DNA of 64,000 bases, from assembly GCF_009831415.1 (NCBI RefSeq), contig NZ_CP043727.1, positions 496,001-560,000 on the forward strand, given 5' to 3'. Source of the DNA: Yersinia canariae. GTDB taxonomy: Bacteria > Pseudomonadota > Gammaproteobacteria > Enterobacterales > Enterobacteriaceae. The position numbers and the translations under genes are program-made. Positions within the stretch are counted from its first letter, which is position 1, and each line of letters starts with the position of its first letter. This document shows, piece by piece, positions 32,876 to 41,568 of this stretch. Below the pieces are notes generated by a model. The model made no database searches. It saw nothing but the letters and a program-made list of their open reading frames with translations, and had not been told where the DNA came from.

Positions 32876-32949
32876 GTATAACTCTTCTTACTTGAAGTTG
32901 GGGGAGTGACGTAGCCAACGCGCATGCAGCTTGAAGTATGACGCGTATA
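32876..32949. repeat. Internally deleted ERIC-family element (74 bp)
   Basis: The right end GCATGCAGCTTGAAGTATGA-CGCGTATA matches the ERIC terminus seen at 4297. The left end GTATAACTCTTCTTACTTG-AAGTTG is an imperfect inverted copy. The central region of a full element is missing. It lies between the divergent ytfB and fklB. Confidence 0.65.
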
Positions 32950-33092
32950 AACAGGGTATTCCCCCGTTAGCTTGCGACTATTGTTTCTTTTTCTACGACA
33001 AAAGTCATCATTCGCGAAGCAAGATTTTACCGCGCTCCCCTGCTGCTGTTATGCTGGCGGCTTCGACATGATTAGCGACTAAAGGAAAATCC

Positions 33093-33713
33093 ATGACAAC
33101 CCCTTCTTTTGATAGCGTTGAAGCGCAAGCGAGCTACGGAATTGGTTTACAAATCGGGCAGCAATTGCAAGAGTCCGGGCTGGAAGGTTTACTGCCAGAA
33201 GCACTGTTGGCAGGTTTGCGTGACGCGATGGAAGGGAATACACCCACCGTTCCTGTTGATGTCATACATCGCGCGCTACAGGAAGTACATGAAAAAGCTG
33301 ATAAAGTGCGTGTTGAGCGCCAGCAGGCTTTGGTAGAAGAAGGGAAAACTTTCCTGGAAGAGAATGCTAAACGTGATGACGTCACCACGACAGAGTCCGG
33401 CTTACAATTCTCTGTATTGCAGGCGGGTGATGGCCCGATCCCATCCCGTCAGGATCGCGTACGTGTACATTATACTGGCCGTTTGGTTGATGGCACCGTA
33501 TTTGATAGCTCAGTTGAACGCGGCCAGCCAGCCGAGTTCCCGGTCAGCGGCGTTATTCCCGGCTGGATTGAAGCTCTGTCCATGATGCCTGTTGGATCTA
33601 AGTGGAAGTTGTACATCCCACACAACCTGGCTTACGGTGAGCGGGGTGCTGGTGCAACTATCCCACCATTCAGCGCATTGATGTTTGAAGTGGAACTGCT
33701 AGAAATTCTGTAA
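33093..33713 (+). CDS. fklB: FKBP-type peptidyl-prolyl isomerase FklB (FKBP22)
   Basis: FklB is a 206-residue dimeric prolyl isomerase. The N-terminal helical dimerisation domain begins [20 protein letters not shown]. The C-terminal FKBP domain has [26 protein letters not shown] and [19 protein letters not shown]. No signal peptide is present, so it should be cytoplasmic, unlike FkpA. The AAAGGAAAA ribosome site is good. Confidence 0.95.
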   Translation: MTTPSFDSVEAQASYGIGLQIGQQLQESGLEGLLPEALLAGLRDAMEGNTPTVPVDVIHRALQEVHEKADKVRVERQQALVEEGKTFLEENAKRDDVTTTESGLQFSVLQAGDGPIPSRQDRVRVHYTGRLVDGTVFDSSVERGQPAEFPVSGVIPGWIEALSMMPVGSKWKLYIPHNLAYGERGAGATIPPFSALMFEVELLEIL

Positions 33714-33734
33714 TTTCCGTGTGCAGTAACATAA

Positions 33735-33759
33735 AAAGGGCGACATCATGTCGCCCTTT
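33735..33759. terminator. Bidirectional terminator after fklB
   Basis: AAAGGGCGACA (33735-33745) and TGTCGCCCTTT (33749-33759) form an 11-bp perfect stem. A T-run (TTTTTAT) follows it on the minus strand, so it could also end the ytfE transcript arriving from the right. Confidence 0.85.
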
Positions 33760-33908
33760 GAGTCTGATGACAAACCTGTGTTTTAGCTGGGAGTGTGTCG
33801 GGGCGACTGCACCGATGGGCACTCTGACGGCTTACGCCACTCGGCACCTTTCCCCGCCAATCGGCTTTGTCAGCAGTCTGCCTTTCGCCTTTATGAATGT
33901 AGGGGAAA

Positions 33909-34574
33909 TTATTCGCCATCCAGTGCGCGGGGAAATAGTAAGTTATTCTCCAGATGAATATGTTCCATCAAATCAGTAATGAATTCATTGATACCGGTGT
34001 AAAGCGCCCGCCAAGTATTACAGGCCCCTTCTGGTGGCGTCATGTTTTGTGTCAGTTGCTTGACCACTTCTAACTGCTGCCCAACGGCATCGTGCTCTGC
34101 TTCCATCACCAATATTGGCCCACCGGCCTGTGATCCCATACCACGTTTGATCATCGGGAACAGAATTTGCTCCTCTTTGTACATATGCTGGGTGAGCTCT
34201 TCCAAAATTGCCGTGAGTTCGCTTGCCAGCCCGCGAGGGCATGCGGGTTTCTCGCCATGAACACGCTCAACTTTTTCAGCCATGAGAATCAATTCCGGTA
34301 ACTGTTCGCGATGGCGGTTGTGATAGCGGCTGATAATAAATTCAATGATATTTGCCAGCGGCTGTTGTTGCCAATCCTCAGAGGAAAGCGGCTCGGCTTG
34401 CAATGCACTCAATTGAGCTTCCAACTCATCAATATCCAGATTCAACTTATTAGCTGCTCGTAATAGTGTTTGTTTGCCACCACAGCAGAAATCCAGTTGG
34501 TGCTGGCGGAATAATTTTGTTGCCCGTGGAATAGCGATGGCCAAAGCACCCAGAGACTGATTGCGGTAATCCAT
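33909..34574 (-). CDS. ytfE: Iron-sulfur cluster repair di-iron protein YtfE (RIC)
   Basis: YtfE repairs iron-sulfur clusters damaged by nitric oxide and oxidative stress. The 221-residue protein has the N-terminal ScdA_N domain with the CCGG motif ([10 protein letters not shown]). A hemerythrin-like four-helix bundle has iron-ligand histidines, for example in [37 protein letters not shown] and [14 protein letters not shown]. An NsrR-type operator lies about 30 bp upstream of the ATG, which fits NO induction. Confidence 0.95.
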   Translation of the reverse strand: MDYRNQSLGALAIAIPRATKLFRQHQLDFCCGGKQTLLRAANKLNLDIDELEAQLSALQAEPLSSEDWQQQPLANIIEFIISRYHNRHREQLPELILMAEKVERVHGEKPACPRGLASELTAILEELTQHMYKEEQILFPMIKRGMGSQAGGPILVMEAEHDAVGQQLEVVKQLTQNMTPPEGACNTWRALYTGINEFITDLMEHIHLENNLLFPRALDGE

Positions 34575-34606
34575 GATGACACCTCATTGAGTAATTAAAT
34601 ATCTAT

Positions 34607-34629
34607 AACATGTATAATAAATACATGTT
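34607..34629. promoter_or_regulatory. NsrR operator upstream of ytfE
   Basis: The arms AACATGTAT and ATACATGTT flank AATAA and agree with the NsrR consensus (two AAGATGYATTT half-sites, inverted, one base apart) except for the G/C pair at position 3 and one further position. The symmetry extends to 15-bp perfect arms (34601-34615 and 34621-34635). It overlaps the expected ytfE promoter, and the repressor gene nsrR is at 22225. Confidence 0.75.
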
Positions 34630-34701
34630 ATAGATTGCGATATAGCTCTAAAGAGGTAGACGGGAGAGCAACAGTGCTCCGTAAAACACTGTTGCCAGAG
34701 A

Positions 34702-36663
34702 TTATTTCTTCTGTAGGTCGATTTGATAGACTTCGAAGCCAATCTCGTCAGTGCCCAATGCTTTCATAGGATATTGTGCTTTTTGCTTAATAAATTCAGC
34801 GGCTTTAGCACTTGGCGAGGTTTCAAAACGAATATCCAGTGGTTGCTGACTATCAATAGTCGCCAGACGCCAATTGTTATCCGCTTGAGGGGTAACCTGC
34901 CCATGCTTTTTGGTTTCTGCGCTGATATAAGCAGATAAAACCGCCCGATTTTCATCCGGGGAGGCGAATGCAATATGGCTATCACCCGTCCCTGCAAACT
35001 TACCACTATATGCACGGTAATTATTGGTCGCTATCAGGAATGTGGCTTTCGGATCGATAGGTTTGCCGTTGAAAGTCAGGTTTTTAATACGTTCGGCTTT
35101 ATCGTTGATAAGTGTGCATTCACCATCATAGCGGGCGGGTTGGCTAACATCGATTTCATAGTTAACCCCATCAATGACATCGAAATTATAAGTACGGAAG
35201 CCATCCCAGTTAATCAGCGGTTGCGGCTTGCTGCTGTTCACATCAATTTGATTAAATTGTGCGGCAGAGCACTCCAGCCACTGTTTCACATCCGCACCGC
35301 TGGCTTTCACCACCACTAAAGTGTTCGGGTAAAGGTATAAATCGGCGGCATTACGGAAGGTCAATTCACCTTTTTCTACTTCAACAAAACTGGCGGGATC
35401 ATTTTTACGGCCACCGGCTTTAAATGGCGCGGCGGCAGACAGCACCGGTAAATCAGCCAAATCAGGATCGCCCTGAATAAAGTGTTCGGTATAGGCGCGC
35501 TGGGCATTATTGACAATTTGTACCGTCGGATCGTCTTGGATCAGCGACAGGTAGCTGTACATATTATCCGATGCTTTGCCGATCGGTTGGCTCACAAAAT
35601 CGCGGGTGCCTTGATGGTCTTTCGCCAACACTTTCACCAAATCTGCATTTTCGGCGGCCAGCGATTTTTGCGCGGTTTTGTCAAAGATAGGGCGGGCTTC
35701 GGCCTTGGCTTGGGTCACCTGCCAAGGGCCGTTATCATTATTGAGGACAAAATCAACCACACCGAGATGGTCACCCCATTGGCCTGGCATCACTGCCGGA
35801 ATACCATTTAATGTCCCTTGGGCGATATCAGCCCCTTTGATAGTGGCAAAATCTTTACTTGGGAAAACGGCATGGGCATGACCAAACATAATGGCATCAA
35901 TTCCCGGCACTTGGCTGAGATAATAAACCGAGTTTTCCGCCATAGTTTTATAAGGGTCACTGGAGAGGCCGGAGTGGGGGATGGCGACTACTAAATCGGC
36001 ACCTTGTTTGCGCATTTCCGGCACCCACTTTTTGGCGGTTTCGGTAATATCATTGACTGTGACTTTGCCGCTGAGATTGGCCTTATCCCATATCATGACT
36101 TGTGGGGGCACAAAACCAATGTAGCCAATGCGCAAATTATGACTTTTTCCCTCGCGATCTTTGACCGGGGTATCGACGATTAAATAAGGCTGGAACAGCG
36201 GCTTACCGGTTTTAACATCAATGACGTTGGCGTTTACATAAGGGAATTTTGCCCCCGCCAGTGATTTTTTTAGATAATCCAGACCATAATTAAACTCATG
36301 GTTCCCGATGTTACCCACGGCATAGTCCAGAGTGTTCATCGCCTTATAGACTGGGTGAATCTCGCCAGCTTTAAGCCCTTTGGCCGCCATATAATCACCG
36401 AGTGGACTGCCCTGAATCAGGTCGCCATTGTCCACCAGCACACTGTTAGTCGCTTGTTGGCGAGCAGCTTCAATCAGGCTAGCCGTGCGAACCAGACCGA
36501 ATTTTTCAGTGGGTTTATCTTTGTAGTAGTCGAAATCCATCATATTGCTGTGCAAATCGGTGGTTTCCAGGACTCGCAAATCAACAGTGGCGGCTTGGGC
36601 GGTTGAGACGGCGACAGCAATCAGGCTGGCAAGGAGGGATAACGTCAGCGGACGCTTAAACAT
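34702..36663 (-). CDS. cpdB: Periplasmic 2',3'-cyclic-nucleotide 2'-phosphodiesterase / 3'-nucleotidase
   Basis: CpdB hydrolyses cyclic nucleotides and 3'-nucleotides in the periplasm for nucleoside and phosphate salvage. The order of parts is: signal peptide ([20 protein letters not shown], cut after TAQA), the metallophosphatase domain with [36 protein letters not shown] and FGHAHAVFP, then the 5'-nucleotidase C-terminal domain with [11 protein letters not shown]. The ATG at 36663 gives 653 residues and has GGAG seven bases before it. The frame is open much further upstream, but those codons look non-coding. Confidence 0.95.
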   Translation of the reverse strand: MFKRPLTLSLLASLIAVAVSTAQAATVDLRVLETTDLHSNMMDFDYYKDKPTEKFGLVRTASLIEAARQQATNSVLVDNGDLIQGSPLGDYMAAKGLKAGEIHPVYKAMNTLDYAVGNIGNHEFNYGLDYLKKSLAGAKFPYVNANVIDVKTGKPLFQPYLIVDTPVKDREGKSHNLRIGYIGFVPPQVMIWDKANLSGKVTVNDITETAKKWVPEMRKQGADLVVAIPHSGLSSDPYKTMAENSVYYLSQVPGIDAIMFGHAHAVFPSKDFATIKGADIAQGTLNGIPAVMPGQWGDHLGVVDFVLNNDNGPWQVTQAKAEARPIFDKTAQKSLAAENADLVKVLAKDHQGTRDFVSQPIGKASDNMYSYLSLIQDDPTVQIVNNAQRAYTEHFIQGDPDLADLPVLSAAAPFKAGGRKNDPASFVEVEKGELTFRNAADLYLYPNTLVVVKASGADVKQWLECSAAQFNQIDVNSSKPQPLINWDGFRTYNFDVIDGVNYEIDVSQPARYDGECTLINDKAERIKNLTFNGKPIDPKATFLIATNNYRAYSGKFAGTGDSHIAFASPDENRAVLSAYISAETKKHGQVTPQADNNWRLATIDSQQPLDIRFETSPSAKAAEFIKQKAQYPMKALGTDEIGFEVYQIDLQKK

Positions 36664-37033
36664 GGCTTTCTCCATTGTGGCTTTTCCATTAAGAAAACAA
36701 TTAGACATGTATCGCAAATGAATATGTAAATTTAATAGATCGTCATAACAAAGTGTGAAGTTTGGCAGAAAACGCATTCGGATAACGCGGAGATGCTCAC
36801 AGTTGCAGCAGGTTAATACCACTGATTTTATTGAGGGTTATCCGACAACAGTGGCTATTTGCTTGAAAAATTATTAGTCTGCCAAACAGGAGCTCTGCAT
36901 TGTGATGATTAATTTTTATTTTAGCTTTGCGTTCTAAAATGAATGTAGAGTGAGTGAGAAGTTTCAGCAACCCTTCTTGATTTAAGAACCACTATCAATA
37001 TTCGGCATGACTCATAATACCAAGGGGTGGATG
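36664..37033. other. Divergent cpdB-cysQ promoter region, 370 bp
   Basis: No gene is seen. The region is AT-rich and must hold the promoters of both flanking genes. A widely spaced inverted pair, GTTTGGCAGA (36760-36769) and TCTGCCAAAC (36878-36887), is the only structure I can point to. No regulator site could be named. Confidence 0.5.
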
Positions 37034-37774
37034 ATGTTAGAGCAAATTTGCCAGTTAGCCCGCGAGGCAGGCGTGGTGATTATGGCGGTCTATCAGGGTG
37101 AGAAACCCCTTGATGTGGCGCATAAAAAAGATGATTCCCCCGTTACGGCGGCGGACCTTGCGGCTCACCAGATTATCAAAGCCGGGCTGGTAGCATTGAC
37201 CCCAGATATCCCACTGTTATCTGAAGAAGACCCCCCAACTTGGGCTGTGCGCCAGCACTGGCAGCGCTATTGGTTAGTCGACCCATTGGATGGCACCAAA
37301 GAATTCCTAAACCAGAATGGCGAGTTCACGGTCAATATTGCCCTGATTGACCAAGGCGTACCAGTGCTTGGGGTGGTCTATGCCCCGGCGACAGGGGTGA
37401 TGTACAGCGCGGAAAACGGCGAGGCGTGGAAGGAGGAGTGTGGTCGACGTACGCAGATTCAGGTGCGCGATGCGCTTTTGCCGCTGGTGGTCGTCAGCCG
37501 CTCCCACAGTGATGCCGAATTGGAAGATTATTTGTCACAACTGGGCGAGCATCAGACAATATCAGTTGGCTCATCACTCAAGTTTTGTCTGGTGGCCGAA
37601 GGAAAGGCGCAGTTATATCCGCGTTTTGGGCCAACTAATGTTTGGGATACTGCGGCCGGGCATGCTGTAGCTATCGCTGCCGGGGCGCAAGTTCACGATT
37701 GGCAGGGTAAACCGCTTTCTTATACCCCACGTGAATCGTTCCTGAACCCCGGTTTTAGGGTGTCTATCTTTTAG
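37034..37774 (+). CDS. cysQ: 3'(2'),5'-bisphosphate nucleotidase CysQ
   Basis: CysQ removes 3'-phosphoadenosine 5'-phosphate, a by-product of sulfate assimilation. It belongs to the inositol-monophosphatase fold with metal-binding motifs [16 protein letters not shown] and [12 protein letters not shown]. The ATG at 37034 gives [13 protein letters not shown] and 246 residues, matching E. coli, with AAGGGG upstream. An in-frame ATG at 37007 adds nine unsupported residues. Confidence 0.95.
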   Translation: MLEQICQLAREAGVVIMAVYQGEKPLDVAHKKDDSPVTAADLAAHQIIKAGLVALTPDIPLLSEEDPPTWAVRQHWQRYWLVDPLDGTKEFLNQNGEFTVNIALIDQGVPVLGVVYAPATGVMYSAENGEAWKEECGRRTQIQVRDALLPLVVVSRSHSDAELEDYLSQLGEHQTISVGSSLKFCLVAEGKAQLYPRFGPTNVWDTAAGHAVAIAAGAQVHDWQGKPLSYTPRESFLNPGFRVSIF

Positions 37775-37779
37775 TTGTT

Positions 37780-38343
37780 TTACTGTTTAACAAGCTGGTG
37801 CAGTAGGGCGATGACCTGCTGCACTTCTTCGGCGGTCAGTGCGCCATCTTTGACAAACTTAACATTTCCTTGCTTATCCAGCACCACGACGGCTGACCCT
37901 TTCTCCGCTAAATCCCAGGCCTTTTTAACATTTCCGTTGCTGTCGACCACAAACTGCGACCAAGGGAATTCCCGCTTATTACTTTCAATACTATTACGCA
38001 CAAACACTGCAGTGCCGAGGATGGCGTCATCAGTATTGACGATTGTCGTCGTTTGGTAATCTTCATGTGGCAAATTAGCGTGCTTGATGGCCTCCACTAA
38101 CGGCGCATTCAGTTCTTTTGCTGACGTACGGCCCGCAATATGCTGCACGACGCGCACTTTGCCCGGCAATTGTGAGCTATTCCAGTTTTTATAGCTAAAC
38201 TGATCAGTAGCCTTATCGTAGTTTAATTCGCCCTTATCGCTGACACCCACCGGCGGTACTCGCAGGTCTGGTTGAATGGTGTGAGCGCCGGCGACGAGTG
38301 GAGTAAAGAGTAGCGACAGTATAAGCAGGCTATTTTTTATCAT
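37780..38343 (-). CDS. ytfJ: Periplasmic thioredoxin-fold protein YtfJ
   Basis: This 187-residue YtfJ-family protein has a signal peptide (MIKNSLLILSLLFTPLVAGA). The mature part has a thioredoxin/peroxiredoxin-like fold, recognisable from KVRVVQHIAGRTSAKELN, FPWSQFVVDSNG and VVLDKQGNVKFVKDG. No CxxC motif is present, so it is unlikely to be a disulfide oxidoreductase. Its role is unknown. It is convergent with cysQ, with the stops five bases apart. Confidence 0.88.
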   Translation of the reverse strand: MIKNSLLILSLLFTPLVAGAHTIQPDLRVPPVGVSDKGELNYDKATDQFSYKNWNSSQLPGKVRVVQHIAGRTSAKELNAPLVEAIKHANLPHEDYQTTTIVNTDDAILGTAVFVRNSIESNKREFPWSQFVVDSNGNVKKAWDLAEKGSAVVVLDKQGNVKFVKDGALTAEEVQQVIALLHQLVKQ

Positions 38344-38666
38344 GGGGTGTCCTTTTGGATCTTATGAAAGATGACTTATTCCTGAATACAGGCAAGTTTC
38401 CCAATAATAGGTGCAGATCAGAGGTCTGTCCTGTTTGTCTAAGATAATTATTTCTGGCACTTATTAGATGGTTATTCTGTCTTAATCTCACATTTTCTCT
38501 CAATGCATCTGTAATTTTATGTAAATTCAGCATCAACGACTGGTTTTGGGGGAACTTAACCTCATACCCTAGGTCTATTACTCTGCAATTATATTACGAT
38601 ACCTGTGATCTTGGTCGCGAAGGCGCCAGAGGGTACGTATTAGTGCTATGGGAGGAAAGTAAAACA
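38344..38666. other. Divergent ytfJ-ytfK promoter region, 323 bp
   Basis: No gene is seen. The region should hold the promoters of both genes. I searched by eye for a Pho box in front of ytfK and found only poor partial matches. Nothing else definable was seen. Confidence 0.4.
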
Positions 38667-38870
38667 ATGAGGATCTTCCAACGTTACAATCCGGCAAAAA
38701 TCGCGATGTATGTCAAAACGCTATTTCGCGGTCGGTTGTATATCAAGGATATGGGAGCTTTTGAGTTTGATAAGGGCAAAATTTTAATCCCGAAAGTTAG
38801 GGATAAACGCCACTTTGAAGTGATGTCCGAAGTTAACCGGCAAGTGATGCGGTTGCAAACTGAAGTTTAG
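38667..38870 (+). CDS. ytfK: Stringent-response modulator YtfK (DUF1107)
   Basis: YtfK is a 67-residue protein beginning [20 protein letters not shown] and containing [20 protein letters not shown]. In E. coli it promotes SpoT-dependent accumulation of (p)ppGpp during phosphate and fatty-acid starvation. The ATG at 38667 has GGGAGGAAAG about ten bases upstream; an ATG at 38643 would add eight residues not found in the family. Confidence 0.92.
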   Translation: MRIFQRYNPAKIAMYVKTLFRGRLYIKDMGAFEFDKGKILIPKVRDKRHFEVMSEVNRQVMRLQTEV

Positions 38871-38895
38871 TGGCATCCCTCGAACAGAATTAATC

Positions 38896-38924
38896 GCGGC
38901 CCCTAATTAGGGGCCGCTAATGTT
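38896..38924. terminator. Terminator between ytfK and paeA
   Basis: GCGGCCCCTAA and its exact complement TTAGGGGCCGC form a perfect 22-bp palindrome (38896-38917), followed by TAATGTTTTC. It lies between two convergent genes. Confidence 0.8.
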
Positions 38925-38956
38925 TTCAGAAATGACGATTTTGGTTAGTAGGCCTG

Positions 38957-40288
38957 TTATGCGTCACTGCTTTCATGCGGAGCTTTCGGTAATATTGGCG
39001 CGGGTTGGTCACTGAGTTTGGTGACCAGTAGCTGATCGATTTTGTAGCTATCGATGTCCACCACTTCAAACTTGTAACCGGCATATTTGACGAAATCGGT
39101 GCGCTTTGGAATTTTGCGCAACATATACATCATAAAACCGCCGATAGTTTCATAATTGCCAGATTGTGGGAATTCGTCGATATGCAGTACGCGCATGACA
39201 TCCTCAATTGGGGTGCCGCCCTCAATCAGCCATGAGCTTTCATCACGGGCCACAATTTGCTCTTCCTGCCCCTGACCCACTAAATCCCCCATCAGGGTGG
39301 TCATTACGTCATTCAGAGTAATTATCCCAACGACCAAAGCATACTCGTTGAGGATAACAGCAAAGTCTTCACCGGCTGTCTTAAAGCTTTCCAGTGCTTC
39401 AGAGAGTGTCAGGGTATCTGGCACAATCAATGCTGAACGGATTTGTACCCCACTGCTCAGCACTAAACTTTGGTTGCCCAACACTCTGTTTAGTAAGTCT
39501 TTGGAGTCAACATACCCCACCACTTGGTCGATATGACCATCGCAGACCAGGAATTTTGAATGCGGATGGGTCGAAATTTTCTCTTTGATACTGTCTTCAC
39601 TTTCCAATAAATCAAAATAAATCACACTTTCGCGTGATGTCATAGAGGAAGGAACAGTACGGGATTCCAGTTCAAAAACGTTTTCAATCAATTCGTGTTC
39701 TTGCTTTCGTAACACTCCCGCCAATGCGCCAGCCTCCACGACGGCGTAGATATCATCTGAGGTGATGTCATCATTGCGGACCATGGGGAGCTTGAATAGA
39801 CGGAAGATCAGATTTGCCATCCCATTGAAGAACCAAACTAATGGGCGACAAATCATCAGACAGAAGCGCATTGGGTTGACGATCCGGACGGCGACCGCTT
39901 CAGGTGAAATCATACCGATGCGTTTCGGGGTTAAATCTGCAAACAGAATAAATAAGCTGGTCACCAGGACGAATGAGCAAATGAAGCTGACTTGATCGGC
40001 CAGTTCAGGTGACATAAAGCGTTCGAATACCAGCTTGAAAGACGGGGAAAATGCGGCATCGCCGACAATACCACCGAGAATGGCGACGGCATTCAGCCCA
40101 ATCTGGACCACGGTGAAGAAGATCCCCGGAGTCTCTTGTAATTTAAGAACTCGTAAGGCGTTGATATCGCCTTCGTCTGCCAGAAGTTTTAGCTTAATTT
40201 TTCGCGATGCTGCCAGTGAAATCTCGGATAACGAAAAAAAGGCACTCACTGCGATTAAAAATAGAATCAGTAAAATACTGTTTAACAT
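38957..40288 (-). CDS. paeA: Polyamine exporter PaeA (YtfL), CNNM/DUF21-CBS-CorC family
   Basis: This inner-membrane protein has 443 residues. A DUF21/CNNM membrane domain (about 1-190) has four helices and begins SILLILFLIAVSAFFSLSE. Two CBS domains follow (about 205-330, VPSSMTSRESVIYFD onwards), and a C-terminal CorC/HlyC domain (about 345-430, WLIEGGTPIEDVMRVL). E. coli PaeA exports cadaverine and putrescine and helps survival in stationary phase. Position next to ytfK and msrA matches E. coli. Confidence 0.9.
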   Translation of the reverse strand: MLNSILLILFLIAVSAFFSLSEISLAASRKIKLKLLADEGDINALRVLKLQETPGIFFTVVQIGLNAVAILGGIVGDAAFSPSFKLVFERFMSPELADQVSFICSFVLVTSLFILFADLTPKRIGMISPEAVAVRIVNPMRFCLMICRPLVWFFNGMANLIFRLFKLPMVRNDDITSDDIYAVVEAGALAGVLRKQEHELIENVFELESRTVPSSMTSRESVIYFDLLESEDSIKEKISTHPHSKFLVCDGHIDQVVGYVDSKDLLNRVLGNQSLVLSSGVQIRSALIVPDTLTLSEALESFKTAGEDFAVILNEYALVVGIITLNDVMTTLMGDLVGQGQEEQIVARDESSWLIEGGTPIEDVMRVLHIDEFPQSGNYETIGGFMMYMLRKIPKRTDFVKYAGYKFEVVDIDSYKIDQLLVTKLSDQPAPILPKAPHESSDA

Positions 40289-40419
40289 AATCTGTCCGTG
40301 TCGTACCGACGATAGCGCCGGCGATCGTAAGGAAGGGCCATACTGTTATTTCGGTTAATTCAATTAGTTTCTAGATAATGGCAGAAAGTCATTATCGGGC
40401 TGAGTAAACAGCCCGAATA

Positions 40420-40545
40420 GTATAACCCGTCTTACTTTAAGTTGCAGCGGTGTTAGTTGCGTTCACTTACTTGAATCACTTACCTGAATAAGTTCATTGG
40501 AACTCATTAGCTTGCTGCTTGCTCATAACTTCAGGCCATTGAATT
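40420..40545. repeat. Degenerate ERIC-family element
   Basis: The left end GTATAACCCGTCTTACTTT-AAGTTGCAG resembles the Yersinia ERIC terminus. The interior (GTTGCGTTCACTTACTTGAA, then CTCATTAGCTTGCTGCTTGC) follows the layout of the second ERIC subtype. The right end has decayed, so the boundary is approximate. Confidence 0.5.
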
Positions 40546-40575
40546 AAAATCAGAAATTAGTATGAGCGGGCAGTC

Positions 40576-41214
40576 TTACAAATTAGGGGGCATACAAACG
40601 CCGATGCCGCCTAAGCCACAATATCCATGTGGGTTTTTGTATAAATATTGCTGGTGGTCATCTTCGGCATAGTAAAATGGCAGAGCAACGGCTACCTCAC
40701 TGGTAATCACCCGGCTGTCACCTGCTTTTTCCATGGCGTGTTGGAACAGCGCTTTACTCTCTTGTGCCTGCGCTTCCTGCTCGGGAGTTAACACGTAAAT
40801 AGCTGAACGATATTGTGTTCCAACATCGCCCCCTTGACGCATTCCTTGTGCGGGATCGTGATTTTCCCAGAAAATCTGCAATAGTTGCTTATAGCTGATG
40901 ATGTCTGGATCAAAAACCACCCGAACCACTTCCGTATGGCCTGTACGGCCACTGCATACTTCATGATAGGTTGGGTTTGGTGTGTATCCACCACTGTAGC
41001 CCGCAGCGGTGCTATAGACGCCAGGTTGTTGCCAAAACAGGCGCTCGACACCCCAGAAGCAGCCCATCGCGAAGATGGCAACTTCCATACCTTCAGGGAT
41101 ATGTGTCATGGAATGCCCATTCACCACGTGGAGAGTTGCGACCGGCATCGGTGTCAGTCGCCCTGGCAAAGCATTTGTTGCCTCAATGACGGTAGTTTTA
41201 TCAAAATTTTGCAT
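40576..41214 (-). CDS. msrA: Peptide methionine sulfoxide reductase MsrA
   Basis: MsrA reduces the S-epimer of methionine sulfoxide in proteins. The catalytic cysteine is in [16 protein letters not shown]. The recycling region near the C-terminus has CGLGGIGVC. The 212-residue size and the N-terminal [20 protein letters not shown] match enterobacterial MsrA. The ATG at 41214 is preferred over the adjacent GTG at 41217. Three direct repeats lie just upstream. Confidence 0.95.
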   Translation of the reverse strand: MQNFDKTTVIEATNALPGRLTPMPVATLHVVNGHSMTHIPEGMEVAIFAMGCFWGVERLFWQQPGVYSTAAGYSGGYTPNPTYHEVCSGRTGHTEVVRVVFDPDIISYKQLLQIFWENHDPAQGMRQGGDVGTQYRSAIYVLTPEQEAQAQESKALFQHAMEKAGDSRVITSEVAVALPFYYAEDDHQQYLYKNPHGYCGLGGIGVCMPPNL

Positions 41215-41230
41215 CACAATAGACTCCGAT

Positions 41231-41286
41231 GTTTACAGTGAATCCTAAGTTTACAGTAAATTACTAACAATATGTTTACAGTGAAT
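41231..41286. repeat. Three 13-bp direct repeats upstream of msrA
   Basis: GTTTACAGTGAAT occurs at 41231-41243 and 41274-41286, and GTTTACAGTAAAT at 41249-41261. The start-to-start distances are 18 and 25 bp. The array begins 17 bp from the msrA start codon, so it lies in the msrA leader or promoter. No known regulator site is assigned. Confidence 0.7.
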
Positions 41287-41510
41287 GACTACAGACAGTT
41301 GTATCTGATTGCGAGTTTGCACACAATAAGACCCATTCCGCATTAATGTAGCGGCTTAAGGTGGAGTTTTAGGGGTAATAGGCTTAAATCGGTCTTTGTA
41401 CGCGAAATGATAGTGTGTGTGATGCCACTTTTTTCAAATACTCGTAAGATCGTTTTTTACAGGAAAGTAGACCTAATAGATTTCAGGGTGCAGAAAAGTG
41501 ATAAGCAAAA

Positions 41511-41549
41511 GCGGCTAACACACCTGCAACTTGAAAGATGATGGGGATA
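41511..41549 (-). repeat. ERIC-family half element in the tamA leader
   Basis: Read on the minus strand, the segment runs from TTATCCCCATCATCTTTCAA through GTTGCAGGTGTGTTAGCCGC, a close match to one end of the Yersinia ERIC family. The other half is absent. It ends about 20 bp before the tamA start codon. Confidence 0.6.
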
Positions 41550-41568
41550 AAATTCATTAGGAGTACGC

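Noticed and set aside
33719..33979. 86-codon plus-strand open frame between fklB and ytfE
   Set aside because: It starts inside the fklB terminator hairpin region, has no ribosome site and runs antisense into ytfE.
36664..36822. Upstream extension of the cpdB frame by 53 codons
   Set aside because: The extension places sequence before a textbook signal peptide; the ATG at 36663 has its own ribosome site and gives the family length.
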